Origin: Acidobacteriota bacterium
GTDB taxonomy: Bacteria; Acidobacteriota; Vicinamibacteria; Vicinamibacterales; UBA2999
Length of the DNA: 41,518 bases
Direction: 5' to 3'
Assembly: GCA_021731165.1 (NCBI GenBank)
Contig: JAKFXY010000015.1
Location: 1-41,518 of the forward strand
In this document: piece by piece, positions 34,446 to 41,518 of the stretch
Numbering within the stretch: position 1 is the stretch's first letter
How the letters are laid out: the number at the start of each line of letters is the position of its first letter
Notes under the pieces: generated by a model
Seen by the model: the letters and a program-made list of their open reading frames with translations, nothing else
What the model was told of the DNA's origin: nothing
Databases searched by the model: none
Translations under genes and position numbers: made by a program

Positions 34446-34577
34446 AGGCGGGTCTTAAAGACCCGCCCCTACGTTTCCATCGACGTCGTTTCCATCGACG
34501 TCGTTATTCATCGGCGTCGTTTTCATTGGCGTCGTTATTCATCGGCGTCGGGTAGAGGCGGACCTTCAGGTCCGCCT
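34446..34577. repeat. Compound repeat between nuoF and nuoH (two inverted REP-like hairpins with 15-nt tandem units)
   Basis: The left hairpin (arms 34447-34455 and 34459-34467, minus-strand GTAG at 34472-34469) and the right hairpin (GTAG 34552-34555, perfect 10-bp stem 34556-34577) face each other with their heads inward. Between them five 15-16-nt units (GTTTCCATCGACGTC-type, 34473-34549) run directly up to the left head. The element fills the whole 142-nt gap where nuoG is usually found and starts 3 nt after the nuoF stop. Confidence 0.85.
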
Positions 34578-34580
34578 TTT

Positions 34581-35897
34581 TCAATGCGCATGCGCGAACA
34601 CCGGCTGCTTCGCGCGCCACTCGGCCGGGATGGTGCAGCGCCCCTCGCGCACGTGCGCCTCGTACTCCGCCCGGAACAGCTTCAGGGTCGTGAGCACCGG
34701 CGTCGCCGCCGCGTCGCCGAACGCGCAGAGCGTCTTGCCGAGGATGTTGTTCGCCACGCCGAAGAGCAGGTCGATGTCCTTCTCCTGCCCTTCCCCGCGC
34801 TCGACGCGCTGCAGGAGCTTGTACAGCCAGTCGCCCCCTTCGCGACACGGCGTGCACTTGCCGCACGACTCGTGGCGGTAGAAGTGGAGCAGGTTCATCG
34901 CGAGCCACACCATGCACACCGAATCGTCCAGGACGATGAGGCCGGCGGAGCCGAGCAGCGATCCCGCTTTCTGGATGTCGTCGAAGCTCGCCGGAGTATC
35001 GAGATGCGCCTCGAGGAGCAGCGGCACCGAGGAGCCGCCCGGGATGATGGCTTTGAACGTCCGGCCATCAAGCATGCCACCGGCGTACTGCTCGTCGTAG
35101 ATCAGTTGGCGAAGTGTCGTGTGCATCGACGCTTCGTAGACGCCCGGCCGCTTCACGTGCCCGCTGACGCAGAACAGCTTGGGCCCGCCGTTCTTGTCCG
35201 GGCCGAGCCCGGTGAACCACTCCGGCCCGTTCAGCACGATGGGAGGCACATTACAGAGCGTTTCGACGTTGTTGACCGCCGTGGGGCACTGGTAGAGGCC
35301 AGCCACGGCCGGGAACGGCGGCTTGAGACGCGGTTGCGCGCGCTTGCCCTCGAGCGACTCGATGAGTGCGGTTTCCTCGCCCGCCTCGTACGCACCGGCG
35401 CCACGATGCACGTAGACGTCGCAGTTGAAGCCACTGCCGAAGATGTTCTTCCCGAGGTAGCCGGCCGCGTAGGCCTTCTCGATCTCCGCCTCGAGGATCT
35501 CCTGGACGTGGTAGAACTCGCCGCGGATGTAGATGTAGGCGACCTTTGCGCCGATCGCGTAGCAACCAATCGCGCACCCTTCGATCAAGAGATGCGGGTT
35601 GCGCTCCATCAGCACGTGATCCTTGAACGTGCCAGGCTCGCTCTCGTCGGCGTTGCAGGCGATGTATTTCGGCTTTGGCGTGTCCTTGAGAACGAACTGC
35701 CACTTCAGCCCCGTCGGAAAGCCGGCGCCTCCGCGACCGCGCAGCCCCGACGCCTTCACCTGCTCAATGATGTCGTTCGGCGTGAACGTGAGCGCCTTCC
35801 GCAGCCCTTCGTACCCGCGCTGGTGCTTCAGGTACGAGTCGAGCGTGTAGGCGTTCGGCTCGGCGACGTGCTTGACGAGGACCGGTTCGTATGCCAT
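34581..35897 (-). CDS. nuoF: NADH-quinone oxidoreductase subunit F
   Basis: The 438-aa NADH-binding subunit has the FMN/NADH site (GLRGRGGAGFPTGLKWQFV, CNADESEPGTFKDHVLMERN), AYIYIRGEFYHVQEILEAEI, VHRGAGAYEAGEETALIESL, and the N3 cluster cysteines in ESCGKCTPCREGGDWL plus LCAFGDAAATP. It accepts electrons from NADH and passes them via FMN to the Fe-S chain. The ATG at 35897 follows a hairpin repeat with no Shine-Dalgarno sequence. Its usual partner NuoG is not encoded in this operon. Confidence 0.98.
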   Translation of the reverse strand: MAYEPVLVKHVAEPNAYTLDSYLKHQRGYEGLRKALTFTPNDIIEQVKASGLRGRGGAGFPTGLKWQFVLKDTPKPKYIACNADESEPGTFKDHVLMERNPHLLIEGCAIGCYAIGAKVAYIYIRGEFYHVQEILEAEIEKAYAAGYLGKNIFGSGFNCDVYVHRGAGAYEAGEETALIESLEGKRAQPRLKPPFPAVAGLYQCPTAVNNVETLCNVPPIVLNGPEWFTGLGPDKNGGPKLFCVSGHVKRPGVYEASMHTTLRQLIYDEQYAGGMLDGRTFKAIIPGGSSVPLLLEAHLDTPASFDDIQKAGSLLGSAGLIVLDDSVCMVWLAMNLLHFYRHESCGKCTPCREGGDWLYKLLQRVERGEGQEKDIDLLFGVANNILGKTLCAFGDAAATPVLTTLKLFRAEYEAHVREGRCTIPAEWRAKQPVFAHAH

Positions 35898-35904
35898 GTC
35901 GTTC

Positions 35905-36020
35905 AGGCGGACCTAAAGGTCCGCCTCTACGTACAACGGAATTGCCACGGACAACGGGGTCATCGACGACGGACGTATCGACAACGAGGTCATCGTAGAG
36001 GCGGACCTTGAGGTTCGCCT
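35905..36020. repeat. Compound repeat between nuoE and nuoF (two inverted REP-like hairpins with 15-nt tandem units)
   Basis: The left hairpin has a perfect 10-bp stem (35905-35914 with 35917-35926, loop AA) and a minus-strand GTAG at 35930-35927. The right hairpin has GTAG at 35995-35998 and a stem 35999-36008/36011-36020 with one mismatch. Three exact 15-nt units beginning GAC (35950-35964, 35965-35979, 35980-35994) end precisely at the right GTAG. The right hairpin lies inside the nuoE reading frame. Confidence 0.85.
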
Positions 36021-36616
36021 TCCTTGTGTAGATGACAGCCCGTGAAGGCCGCACGCCCGCGCGATTTGATGTCGTCGATGAACGCCGCACAGTCCTGCGG
36101 CGACAGCTGCTCGTGCCAGTCGTCGTTCACCATCACGACCGGCGCACGGTCGCACGCGCCAAGGCACTCCACTTCCATCAGCGTGAAAGTACCGGTCGGA
36201 TCCGTTTCACCAGGCTTGACGCCCAGCGCGGCGCTGAGCTCCTCGGTCACGCGCTCGGCTCCGCGCAGCGCGCACGAAAGCGTTCGGCACACGTTGAGGA
36301 CGTATTTCCCCACCGGGCGCGTGTAGAACATCGTGTAGTACGACACGACGTCCTCGACCTCGGCGGCCGTACATCGGATCTGAGACGCCACGTGGCGCAT
36401 CGCCGCCGCGGTCAAGTAGCCCTGCTGCTGCTGCGCCAGGTAGAGCGCGTAGAGAATCGCCGACTTGCGCTGGTCTGCTGGGTAGCGCGCGACGTTGGCG
36501 TCGAACCTGGCCTGGTTCTCCGGCGTGAACGTGAAGTCGCCGCCAGGCTCGGCCAGGGTGCGCGCGGACCGGTGGAACCGGGCCGGCGCGTACTCCATCT
36601 CGGGATGAAAGCTCAC
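35990..36616 (-). CDS. nuoE: NADH-quinone oxidoreductase subunit E, C-terminus read through a repeat
   Basis: This 24-kDa-type subunit carries the N1a 2Fe-2S cluster, with Cys in VLNVCRTLSCALRGAE and VECLGACDRAPVVMV. The helical N-terminus has ARYPADQRKSAILYALYLAQ. The GTG at 36616 overlaps the nuoD stop as GTGA and gives 208 aa; an ATG at 36598 is possible. The last ten codons (EGEPQGPPLR) are pure repeat sequence, and the stop lies 3 nt beyond the GTAG head, so the native end was probably replaced by the insertion. The frame extending upstream to 36781 is antisense-free shadow inside nuoD and is rejected. Confidence 0.96.
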   Translation of the reverse strand: MSFHPEMEYAPARFHRSARTLAEPGGDFTFTPENQARFDANVARYPADQRKSAILYALYLAQQQQGYLTAAAMRHVASQIRCTAAEVEDVVSYYTMFYTRPVGKYVLNVCRTLSCALRGAERVTEELSAALGVKPGETDPTGTFTLMEVECLGACDRAPVVMVNDDWHEQLSPQDCAAFIDDIKSRGRAAFTGCHLHKEGEPQGPPLR

Positions 36617-37794
36617 CGGTCGCAGTCTCCCATCACGACGTCGTTCGAGCCGATGACGGCCACCACGTCGGCAATCAACCCGCCCTGAATCACGTGTGGC
36701 AGTGCCTGGATGGCCATGAAGGACGGCGGACGCATCTTCACGCGCCAGGGACGATTCGTCCCGTCGGACACCACATAACACCCGTGCTCACCGCGCGGCC
36801 CCTCGACTGGAACGTAGGCGTCACCGGCAGGCACCATGAACCCCTGAGAGTAGATGAGGAAGTGCTGGATCAGCGCTTCCATCTCCGTGTAGACCTTGTC
36901 CTTCGGCGGCGGCACCACGCGCCGATCGTCGCACGCCCAGGCGCCGGTCGGCGTGATGCGCTGGATCGCCTGCCTCGCGATCGTGACGCTCTGCCGCATC
37001 TCCGCGATGCGCACGCGGTAGCGCGCGAATACGTCGCCCTCGGTGGCAGTCGGCACGCTGAAGTCGTACGTCTCGTACCCGCTGTACGGGAAATACTTGC
37101 GCACGTCGTAGTCCGATCCCGCCGCGCGGGAGATCGGTCCCAGGAGCCCCCACGCGAAGGCCTCTTCCTGCGTGATGACGCCGACGTCCTCGGTGCGCCG
37201 CCGGAACACGTCGTTGTTCGTGAGCAGCCCCTCGAACTCGTCCAGCTTCCCGGGAAAGCGATCGAGGAACGCCGTGACCGCGTCGTGGAACCCGCGCGGA
37301 AGGTCCTCACGCAGCCCGCCGATCCGGATATAGCTCGGGAAGAACCGGAAGCCTGCGAGCAGCTCGTTGATATTCATGAGCCGCTCGCGCTCGCTCAACG
37401 CGTAGAAGAGCATCGACACGGCGCCGATTTCCATCGCGTGCGTGCCGAGCCAGATGAGGTGACTCGCCAGGCGCTGCAGCTCGGCGATGAGCACGCGGAT
37501 GTCCTTCACGCGCGTCGGCATCTCGAGCCCGAGGAGCTTCTCCACCGCCAGCGCGTAGCACAGGCTGTTTGATTGGGCGCCCAGGTAGTCCATCCGCTCG
37601 ACGAGCGGAATCACCTGCTGCCACTTCTTCTGCTCGGCGGTCTTCTCGATCCCGGTATGGAGATACCCGATTGTCGTCATCGCCGACTGGATGATCTCGC
37701 CGTCGAGCTGCAGCACGAGGCGCAGCACGCCGTGAGTGCTGGGGTGCTGCGGCCCCATGTTCACGGTCATCGTCTCGGTGCGAAGCTCAGCCAT
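36613..37794 (-). CDS. nuoD: NADH-quinone oxidoreductase subunit D
   Basis: The 49-kDa-type subunit lines the quinone site. The 393-aa protein begins ELRTETMTVNMGPQHPSTHG, with the quinone-site His (GPQHPSTHGV). It continues YLHTGIEKTAEQKKWQQVIP, ERMDYLGAQSNSLCYALAVE, GLLGPISRAAGSDYDVRKYF and the C-terminal VIGSNDVVMGDCDR. It is separate from NuoC, unlike the E. coli fusion. The ATG at 37794 overlaps the nuoC stop by one base (TGATG). Confidence 0.98.
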   Translation of the reverse strand: MAELRTETMTVNMGPQHPSTHGVLRLVLQLDGEIIQSAMTTIGYLHTGIEKTAEQKKWQQVIPLVERMDYLGAQSNSLCYALAVEKLLGLEMPTRVKDIRVLIAELQRLASHLIWLGTHAMEIGAVSMLFYALSERERLMNINELLAGFRFFPSYIRIGGLREDLPRGFHDAVTAFLDRFPGKLDEFEGLLTNNDVFRRRTEDVGVITQEEAFAWGLLGPISRAAGSDYDVRKYFPYSGYETYDFSVPTATEGDVFARYRVRIAEMRQSVTIARQAIQRITPTGAWACDDRRVVPPPKDKVYTEMEALIQHFLIYSQGFMVPAGDAYVPVEGPRGEHGCYVVSDGTNRPWRVKMRPPSFMAIQALPHVIQGGLIADVVAVIGSNDVVMGDCDR

Positions 37795-38339
37795 CAGCGA
37801 GGCACCCGCTTCACGCGATCGCGTTCGAGGTTGGCGCGGAACTCGTCTTCGCTGATCTGGAGCGGCTCGTAGGTCTGCGCCGCCTTCCGAATCTGCACCG
37901 GGTAGTCCTTCCGCTGCGGGTGCCCTTCCCAGTCGTCCGGCATCAGGATGCGCCGCAGGTCCTCGTGCCCCTCGAAGACAATCCCGAACATGTCGTACAC
38001 CTCGCGCTCCGGCCAGCCCGCCGCGGGCCAGACGCTCTGCACTGTCGGCACGGTGGCGTCGGCGGCAACGCGGACCTTCAGGCGAAGCCGCCGCTTGTAG
38101 GAGACCGACAGCAGGTGGTAGACCACCTCGAACCGAGGGGCGCGTGGGAGGTAGTCAGCCGCGGTGAGCTCGATGAGCACGTTGAAACGGAACGCGGAGT
38201 CATCACGCAACGTACGGCATGTCTCCACGAGGCGATCGGCCGGTACGTACAGTGCGGGGAAGTCCACACTGGCCCCGGCTTCGTACGCCGCGCCAGGCAA
38301 GGCCGTGGTCAGGGCTTGGATGATGTCCGCTGTGTCCAT
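37794..38339 (-). CDS. nuoC: NADH-quinone oxidoreductase subunit C
   Basis: The 30-kDa-type subunit (181 aa) has RFEVVYHLLSVSYKRRLRLK, SVWPAAGWPEREVYDMFGIV, FEGHEDLRRILMPDDWEGHP and LRKDYP-type residues (QRKDYPVQI), all NuoC signatures. The ATG at 38339 comes 8 nt after the nuoB stop. The frame extending to 38531 lies inside nuoB. Confidence 0.97.
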   Translation of the reverse strand: MDTADIIQALTTALPGAAYEAGASVDFPALYVPADRLVETCRTLRDDSAFRFNVLIELTAADYLPRAPRFEVVYHLLSVSYKRRLRLKVRVAADATVPTVQSVWPAAGWPEREVYDMFGIVFEGHEDLRRILMPDDWEGHPQRKDYPVQIRKAAQTYEPLQISEDEFRANLERDRVKRVPR

Positions 38340-38347
38340 CGCGTTCG

Positions 38348-38833
<486 letters not shown>

Positions 38834-38871
38834 CTCTTTTCCGGCGTCTTCTCCGGCGTCGTCCGGCGACG

Positions 38872-39267
38872 CTATGCCGCTTTCGGCCTCTGGCTGCGGA
38901 CGCGCGAGCTCACGGGACCCCAGTCCAGCACTCCCTTGCGCCAGACGTATACGTAGCCAACGAGCAGAATCAGGAAGAACGTCACGATCTGCACGAAGCC
39001 AGGCCATCCCAGGTCACGCAACGCCAACGCCCACGGATAGAGAAACGCGACCTCGATGTCGAAGAGGAGGAAGATCATCGCCACGAGATAGAACTTGACC
39101 GAGTGCCGCTCGCGCGCGTCACCGACGGCCGCCATGCCACACTCGTAAGGGGCGAGCTTCTCGGGAGTCGGGTTCTTGGGGCCGAGAAGGAGGGAAAGGC
39201 CGACCATGACCCCGGCAAATCCGATGCCGAGCCCGATCATGATCAGTACGCCTAGCCAGCCGTCCAT
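38872..39267 (-). CDS. nuoA: NADH-quinone oxidoreductase subunit A
   Basis: The 131-aa, three-helix subunit opens the operon. It shows [40 protein letters not shown] (the acidic residues of TM2) and [20 protein letters not shown] lies 6 nt before the ATG at 39267. The leader of about 85 nt contains a perfect palindrome at 39321-39339. Confidence 0.98.
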   Translation of the reverse strand: MDGWLGVLIMIGLGIGFAGVMVGLSLLLGPKNPTPEKLAPYECGMAAVGDARERHSVKFYLVAMIFLLFDIEVAFLYPWALALRDLGWPGFVQIVTFFLILLVGYVYVWRKGVLDWGPVSSRVRSQRPKAA

Positions 39268-39320
39268 CGTGCGCCTCTAGAGGAATAATAAGGGGGGAGC
39301 AGCACGTCGCGCGCAACCGA

Positions 39321-39339
39321 TCACAAGCCGCGCTTGTGA
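39321..39339. promoter_or_regulatory. Perfect 8+3+8 palindrome in the nuo leader
   Basis: TCACAAGC and GCTTGTGA flank a CGC centre. It lies about 13 nt downstream of the predicted nuo transcription start, where a bound repressor would block transcription; alternatively it forms an RNA hairpin in the leader. No second copy was found in the window. Confidence 0.5.
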
Positions 39340-39359
39340 AGAGTTTCGCAAACCCGTTC

Positions 39360-39388
39360 ATGCTATAGAACCCACAGACAAAGGTCAA
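39360..39388 (-). promoter_or_regulatory. Sigma70-type promoter of the nuo operon
   Basis: On the minus strand TTGACC (39388-39383) and TAGCAT (39365-39360) are 17 nt apart; TATAGC at 15-nt spacing is an overlapping alternative. Transcription would start near 39352, some 85 nt before nuoA. The -35 box lies 10 nt from the start codon of the divergent gene. Confidence 0.5.
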
Positions 39389-39397
39389 TTTCCAAGC

Positions 39398-40585
39398 ATG
39401 AGGATCTCCTGGTTCCGCGCAACGCCCGCCGATCCCGCCAATCGGCTCGACGACATCGCCGTGCTCATCGGCACGCTCCGGCATACGCACGAGATTGAGG
39501 TCGTCACCGAGTCGGACGCGCATGCCTTCGTCTGGCGGCAATTCTTGGAGCCCTCGGACCTTTGCGTGTACGAGCTCGGCGACGGCGACGCGTATCGCTT
39601 CATCTGGCCCTACCTCTTTCACTATCCCGGCGTTCTGCTATTGCGCCAAACCCAGGTGCACGACAGTCGCGCCGCCTCGCTCGAGCAGGATGAGCAGACG
39701 GGCGATTACGTCACCGAGTTCCGGTTCAACCACGGCCATCCGCCCCGCCCCGTGGGTCGGCTGCTCCCGCGCGGCGGTTGGCCGATGCTTCGCGCTCCGC
39801 TCCTGGCGTCCCGCATGGCCGTCATCAACGACGCCGAGCTCGCGCGGACGCTCCAGGCGGATTACCCCGACGCCCGCCTGCGGCATGCGCCGCCCGGTGT
39901 TGGATGGGAGTCGGGGCCGGAATCAGGATCGGAGCCAGAGCCCGAATTTAGACCGGAGTTGGTGCCAAAGTCGGGTCCGCAGCCCGTCCGGTTTGCCCTG
40001 TTCGGAGCGGGGCGGGCAGATGTGGCCGAACGGGCGATGCGGCGAGCCGCCCATGCCGGCGCGACGGCGACGATTATCCACGGGGAATCACCCGCGGATG
40101 CGCTCAGACTCTGCGACGTCGTACTGGCTCTGGCCTGGCCGGCCGCCGGCGAGCCGTTGACCCCGGCGCTCGCGGGAATGGCGGCACGCAAGCCGGTGGT
40201 GGTATTTGAAGTCGAAGCGACTGCCTGCTGGCCGGCGCTCGATCCGCAGACATGGCGCCCACGCGGACTTGGACTGGACGCTGCACCAATCGTCGTTTCA
40301 ATCGATCCACGCGACGAGGAGCATTCCCTGATGCTCGTCATGCGCCGCCTCGCGGCCGACACCGGATTGCGCGGGGCGCTCAGCTCAGCCGGACACGCCT
40401 GGTGGCAGGCCCACGCGACCGCGCGTCACGCCACCGAAACATGGCTCCGGCTGCTTGACGAAGCGCATTCGCTCGCGCCGCCCACTCCCCCCGCCGACTG
40501 GCCGGCGCACCTCAACGCCGACGGCACGTCACGCGCGCGCGCGATTCTCAAGGAGATGGGCGTCAGCGTGGATTTCCTGCCCTGA
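39398..40585 (+). CDS. Glycosyltransferase-like protein (GT4-type fold, tentative)
   Basis: The 395-aa protein begins MRISWFRATPADPANRLDDI. A Rossmann-like N-terminal half carries DLCVYELGDGDAYRFIWPYL and FHYPGVLLLRQTQVHD. The second half has VRFALFGAGRADVAERAMRR, ADALRLCDVVLALAWPAAGE, LTPALAGMAARKPVVVFEVE and AHATARHATETWLRLLDEAH, as in family 4 glycosyltransferases. A Glu/Pro/Ser/Gly linker (residues about 168-196) joins the halves and is encoded by imperfectly repetitive DNA (39908-39985). Substrates are unknown. The start ATG follows a weak AAAGG. It is transcribed away from nuo. Confidence 0.7.
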   Translation: MRISWFRATPADPANRLDDIAVLIGTLRHTHEIEVVTESDAHAFVWRQFLEPSDLCVYELGDGDAYRFIWPYLFHYPGVLLLRQTQVHDSRAASLEQDEQTGDYVTEFRFNHGHPPRPVGRLLPRGGWPMLRAPLLASRMAVINDAELARTLQADYPDARLRHAPPGVGWESGPESGSEPEPEFRPELVPKSGPQPVRFALFGAGRADVAERAMRRAAHAGATATIIHGESPADALRLCDVVLALAWPAAGEPLTPALAGMAARKPVVVFEVEATACWPALDPQTWRPRGLGLDAAPIVVSIDPRDEEHSLMLVMRRLAADTGLRGALSSAGHAWWQAHATARHATETWLRLLDEAHSLAPPTPPADWPAHLNADGTSRARAILKEMGVSVDFLP

Positions 40586-40610
40586 CCGCGAACACTAGAA
40601 TCAAACTATT

Positions 40611-40634
40611 CTCAGTGCCTCGGTACCTCGGTGT
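40611..40634. repeat. Octanucleotide tandem repeat
   Basis: Three 8-nt units (CTCAGTGC, CTCGGTAC, CTCGGTGT) lie in the 63-nt gap between two convergent genes. No terminator hairpin is evident there. Confidence 0.5.
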
Positions 40635-40648
40635 CATGTGGGGACGTC

Positions 40649-41518
40649 TTACGTCTCCCACTCGTAGCCGCGCTCGGTGGTGAGGCGGCCGTCATCGACG
40701 GGGAGCCCCATGGAGAAGTGGTAGAGGCTTTGCCATGCGTGGCCGGAGAGACCGAGCATCTCGTGCACCGGATCGTCATAGAAGCAGCCGATGCCGGTGC
40801 CGCGGGCGCCAACAGCCTCCGCTTCCAGATAGAGAACCTGGCCGATGAGACCGCACTCCCAGAACAACCGGCGGTAGAACGAGTCGCCCCGATCCCGCAG
40901 ACCGCCTTCCAGGCGCGCAATCATGCCGAGGCTGAAGAACCCGTCCCCGGCGATGTCCTGGTCGCACGACACTCGAATCGCCTCGTGCCTGACGTCAAGA
41001 GGAACCAACAAGAACAACCCGTTCGAATCGACTGGATCGTCGGGACCACTGGCACTCACCCGCTCCCAGAGAAACTCCGCGCGCATGGCTGCCTTCCACT
41101 CCGCCCGCGCCGACGCGCTTCGGATGCAGGCGTAGATCCCCGGTGTCACGCCCTCGACACGGTGGACGAAGATGATCAGGTGCACATGGGGCGGCCAGTC
41201 GATGGCGTCCCACGGAGACTGGGCGCGCGAGCCCAGCAGCATCGGACCCACTGGCTGTAACCGCGCGAGCATCGCAAAAAACGCATCACAGCGGAGCGCG
41301 CCACGAGGATCGAAGCCGAGCGCGCTTCGGCGCTGGAGAATCACCTCCCGCGGGTAGACAGGGCGGGCGCCAGCCCAGTCGCCGCGCGAATCAGCCCGCG
41401 ATCGTCCCCTGCCGAGGCTCGATGAGCGAGAGCGGGTGGCCAGAGCAGCGTCGTCGATCGTCGGCCACTCCACGTGGCCCGGGCTCAGGCGATTCGCGGT
41501 GCCGTTCCACACCGCCTT
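40649..41518 (-). CDS. Nitroreductase/SagB-family protein (5' end beyond window)
   Basis: About 290 residues are visible and the frame is still open at the right edge, so the N-terminus is missing. The sequence contains VILQRRSALGFDPRGALRCD (FMN-binding RRSxxxF motif), PWDAIDWPPHVHLIIFVHRV, GVTPGIYACIRSA, QDIAGDGFFSLGMIARLEGG, RRLFWECGLIGQVLYLEAEA and GARGTGIGCFYDDPVHEMLG, then LYHFSMGLPVDDGRLTT. These are features of SagB-type flavin dehydrogenases and nitroreductases, including large two-domain members. The substrate is unknown. A GTG at 41512 is an unlikely true start. Confidence 0.82.
   Translation of the reverse strand, partial: KAVWNGTANRLSPGHVEWPTIDDAALATRSRSSSLGRGRSRADSRGDWAGARPVYPREVILQRRSALGFDPRGALRCDAFFAMLARLQPVGPMLLGSRAQSPWDAIDWPPHVHLIIFVHRVEGVTPGIYACIRSASARAEWKAAMRAEFLWERVSASGPDDPVDSNGLFLLVPLDVRHEAIRVSCDQDIAGDGFFSLGMIARLEGGLRDRGDSFYRRLFWECGLIGQVLYLEAEAVGARGTGIGCFYDDPVHEMLGLSGHAWQSLYHFSMGLPVDDGRLTTERGYEWET

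Noticed and set aside
34473-34549. CRISPR array in the nuoF-nuoH gap
   Set aside because: The 15-16-nt units are directly tandem with no spacers, and no cas gene is present.
34329-36011. A 560-residue plus-strand frame opposite nuoF
   Set aside because: It is the antisense shadow of nuoF and nuoH in high-GC DNA. The minus-strand frames encode recognisable complex I subunits.
40649-41518. A complete lantibiotic/thiopeptide-type SagB gene cluster
   Set aside because: Only one nitroreductase-family frame is visible, with no cyclodehydratase or precursor peptide nearby, and it is cut by the window edge.

Overview
This window is one chromosome segment from a high-GC, Gram-negative bacterium. It carries lipid A/LPS genes (heptosyltransferase, O-antigen ligase, heptose-7-phosphate kinase, LolB-like lipoprotein) and a complex I operon. 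The gene mix and the dispersed hairpin repeats make an Acidobacteriota genome (perhaps Vicinamibacteria) my best guess, but this is an inference and the sequence does not prove it. No phage, integrase, transposase or CRISPR array is visible, and no gap longer than 300 bases lacks a gene.

Layout. (1) 1-18865, almost entirely minus strand, is a housekeeping superoperon. In transcription order it holds a TPR protein, a LolB-like lipoprotein, ispE, tRNA-Gln, prs, rplY, pth, rpsF, rpsR, rplI, a peroxiredoxin, dnaB, alr, radA, a YacL-type PIN/TRAM protein, plsC, a B3/B4-domain protein, a fused ispDF, gltX and rlmB. A tRNA-Thr/Tyr/Gly/Thr cluster leading into tuf follows, with its own promoter. It combines blocks classically seen in E. 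coli (lolB-ispE-prs-pth; thrU-tyrU-glyT-thrT-tufB) and in Bacillus (radA-yacL-ispD-ispF-gltX-rlmB). (2) 18890-22459, plus strand: a Trm112-like protein and an LPS cluster. (3) 22456-27333, mixed strands: purH, a cold-shock protein behind a promoter-hairpin-terminator leader, an uncharacterised protein, RlmA-type methyltransferase, a beta-carbonic-anhydrase-like protein and a small methyltransferase. (4) 27450-39388, minus strand: nuoA-B-C-D-E-F-H-J-K-L-M-N, lacking nuoG and nuoI. (5) 39398-41518: a glycosyltransferase-like gene and a partial nitroreductase-family gene, convergent.

The most unusual content is repetitive. A family of short hairpins with a GTAG head and a near-perfect core of the type GGCGGACCTNNAGGTCCGCC occurs at several sites, often as inverted pairs. 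This is the architecture of REP/REPIN elements. One pair lies in frame inside alr, one copy supplies the C-terminus of nuoE, and two compound copies flank nuoF with 15-nt tandem units abutting the GTAG head. A second short palindromic family lies in frame in purH and nuoL. Seven-nucleotide tandem repeats of different sequence sit at several intergenic junctions. The cspA-type gene has a candidate attenuator or small RNA upstream, and the nuo promoter has a perfect 8+3+8 palindrome just downstream of it.
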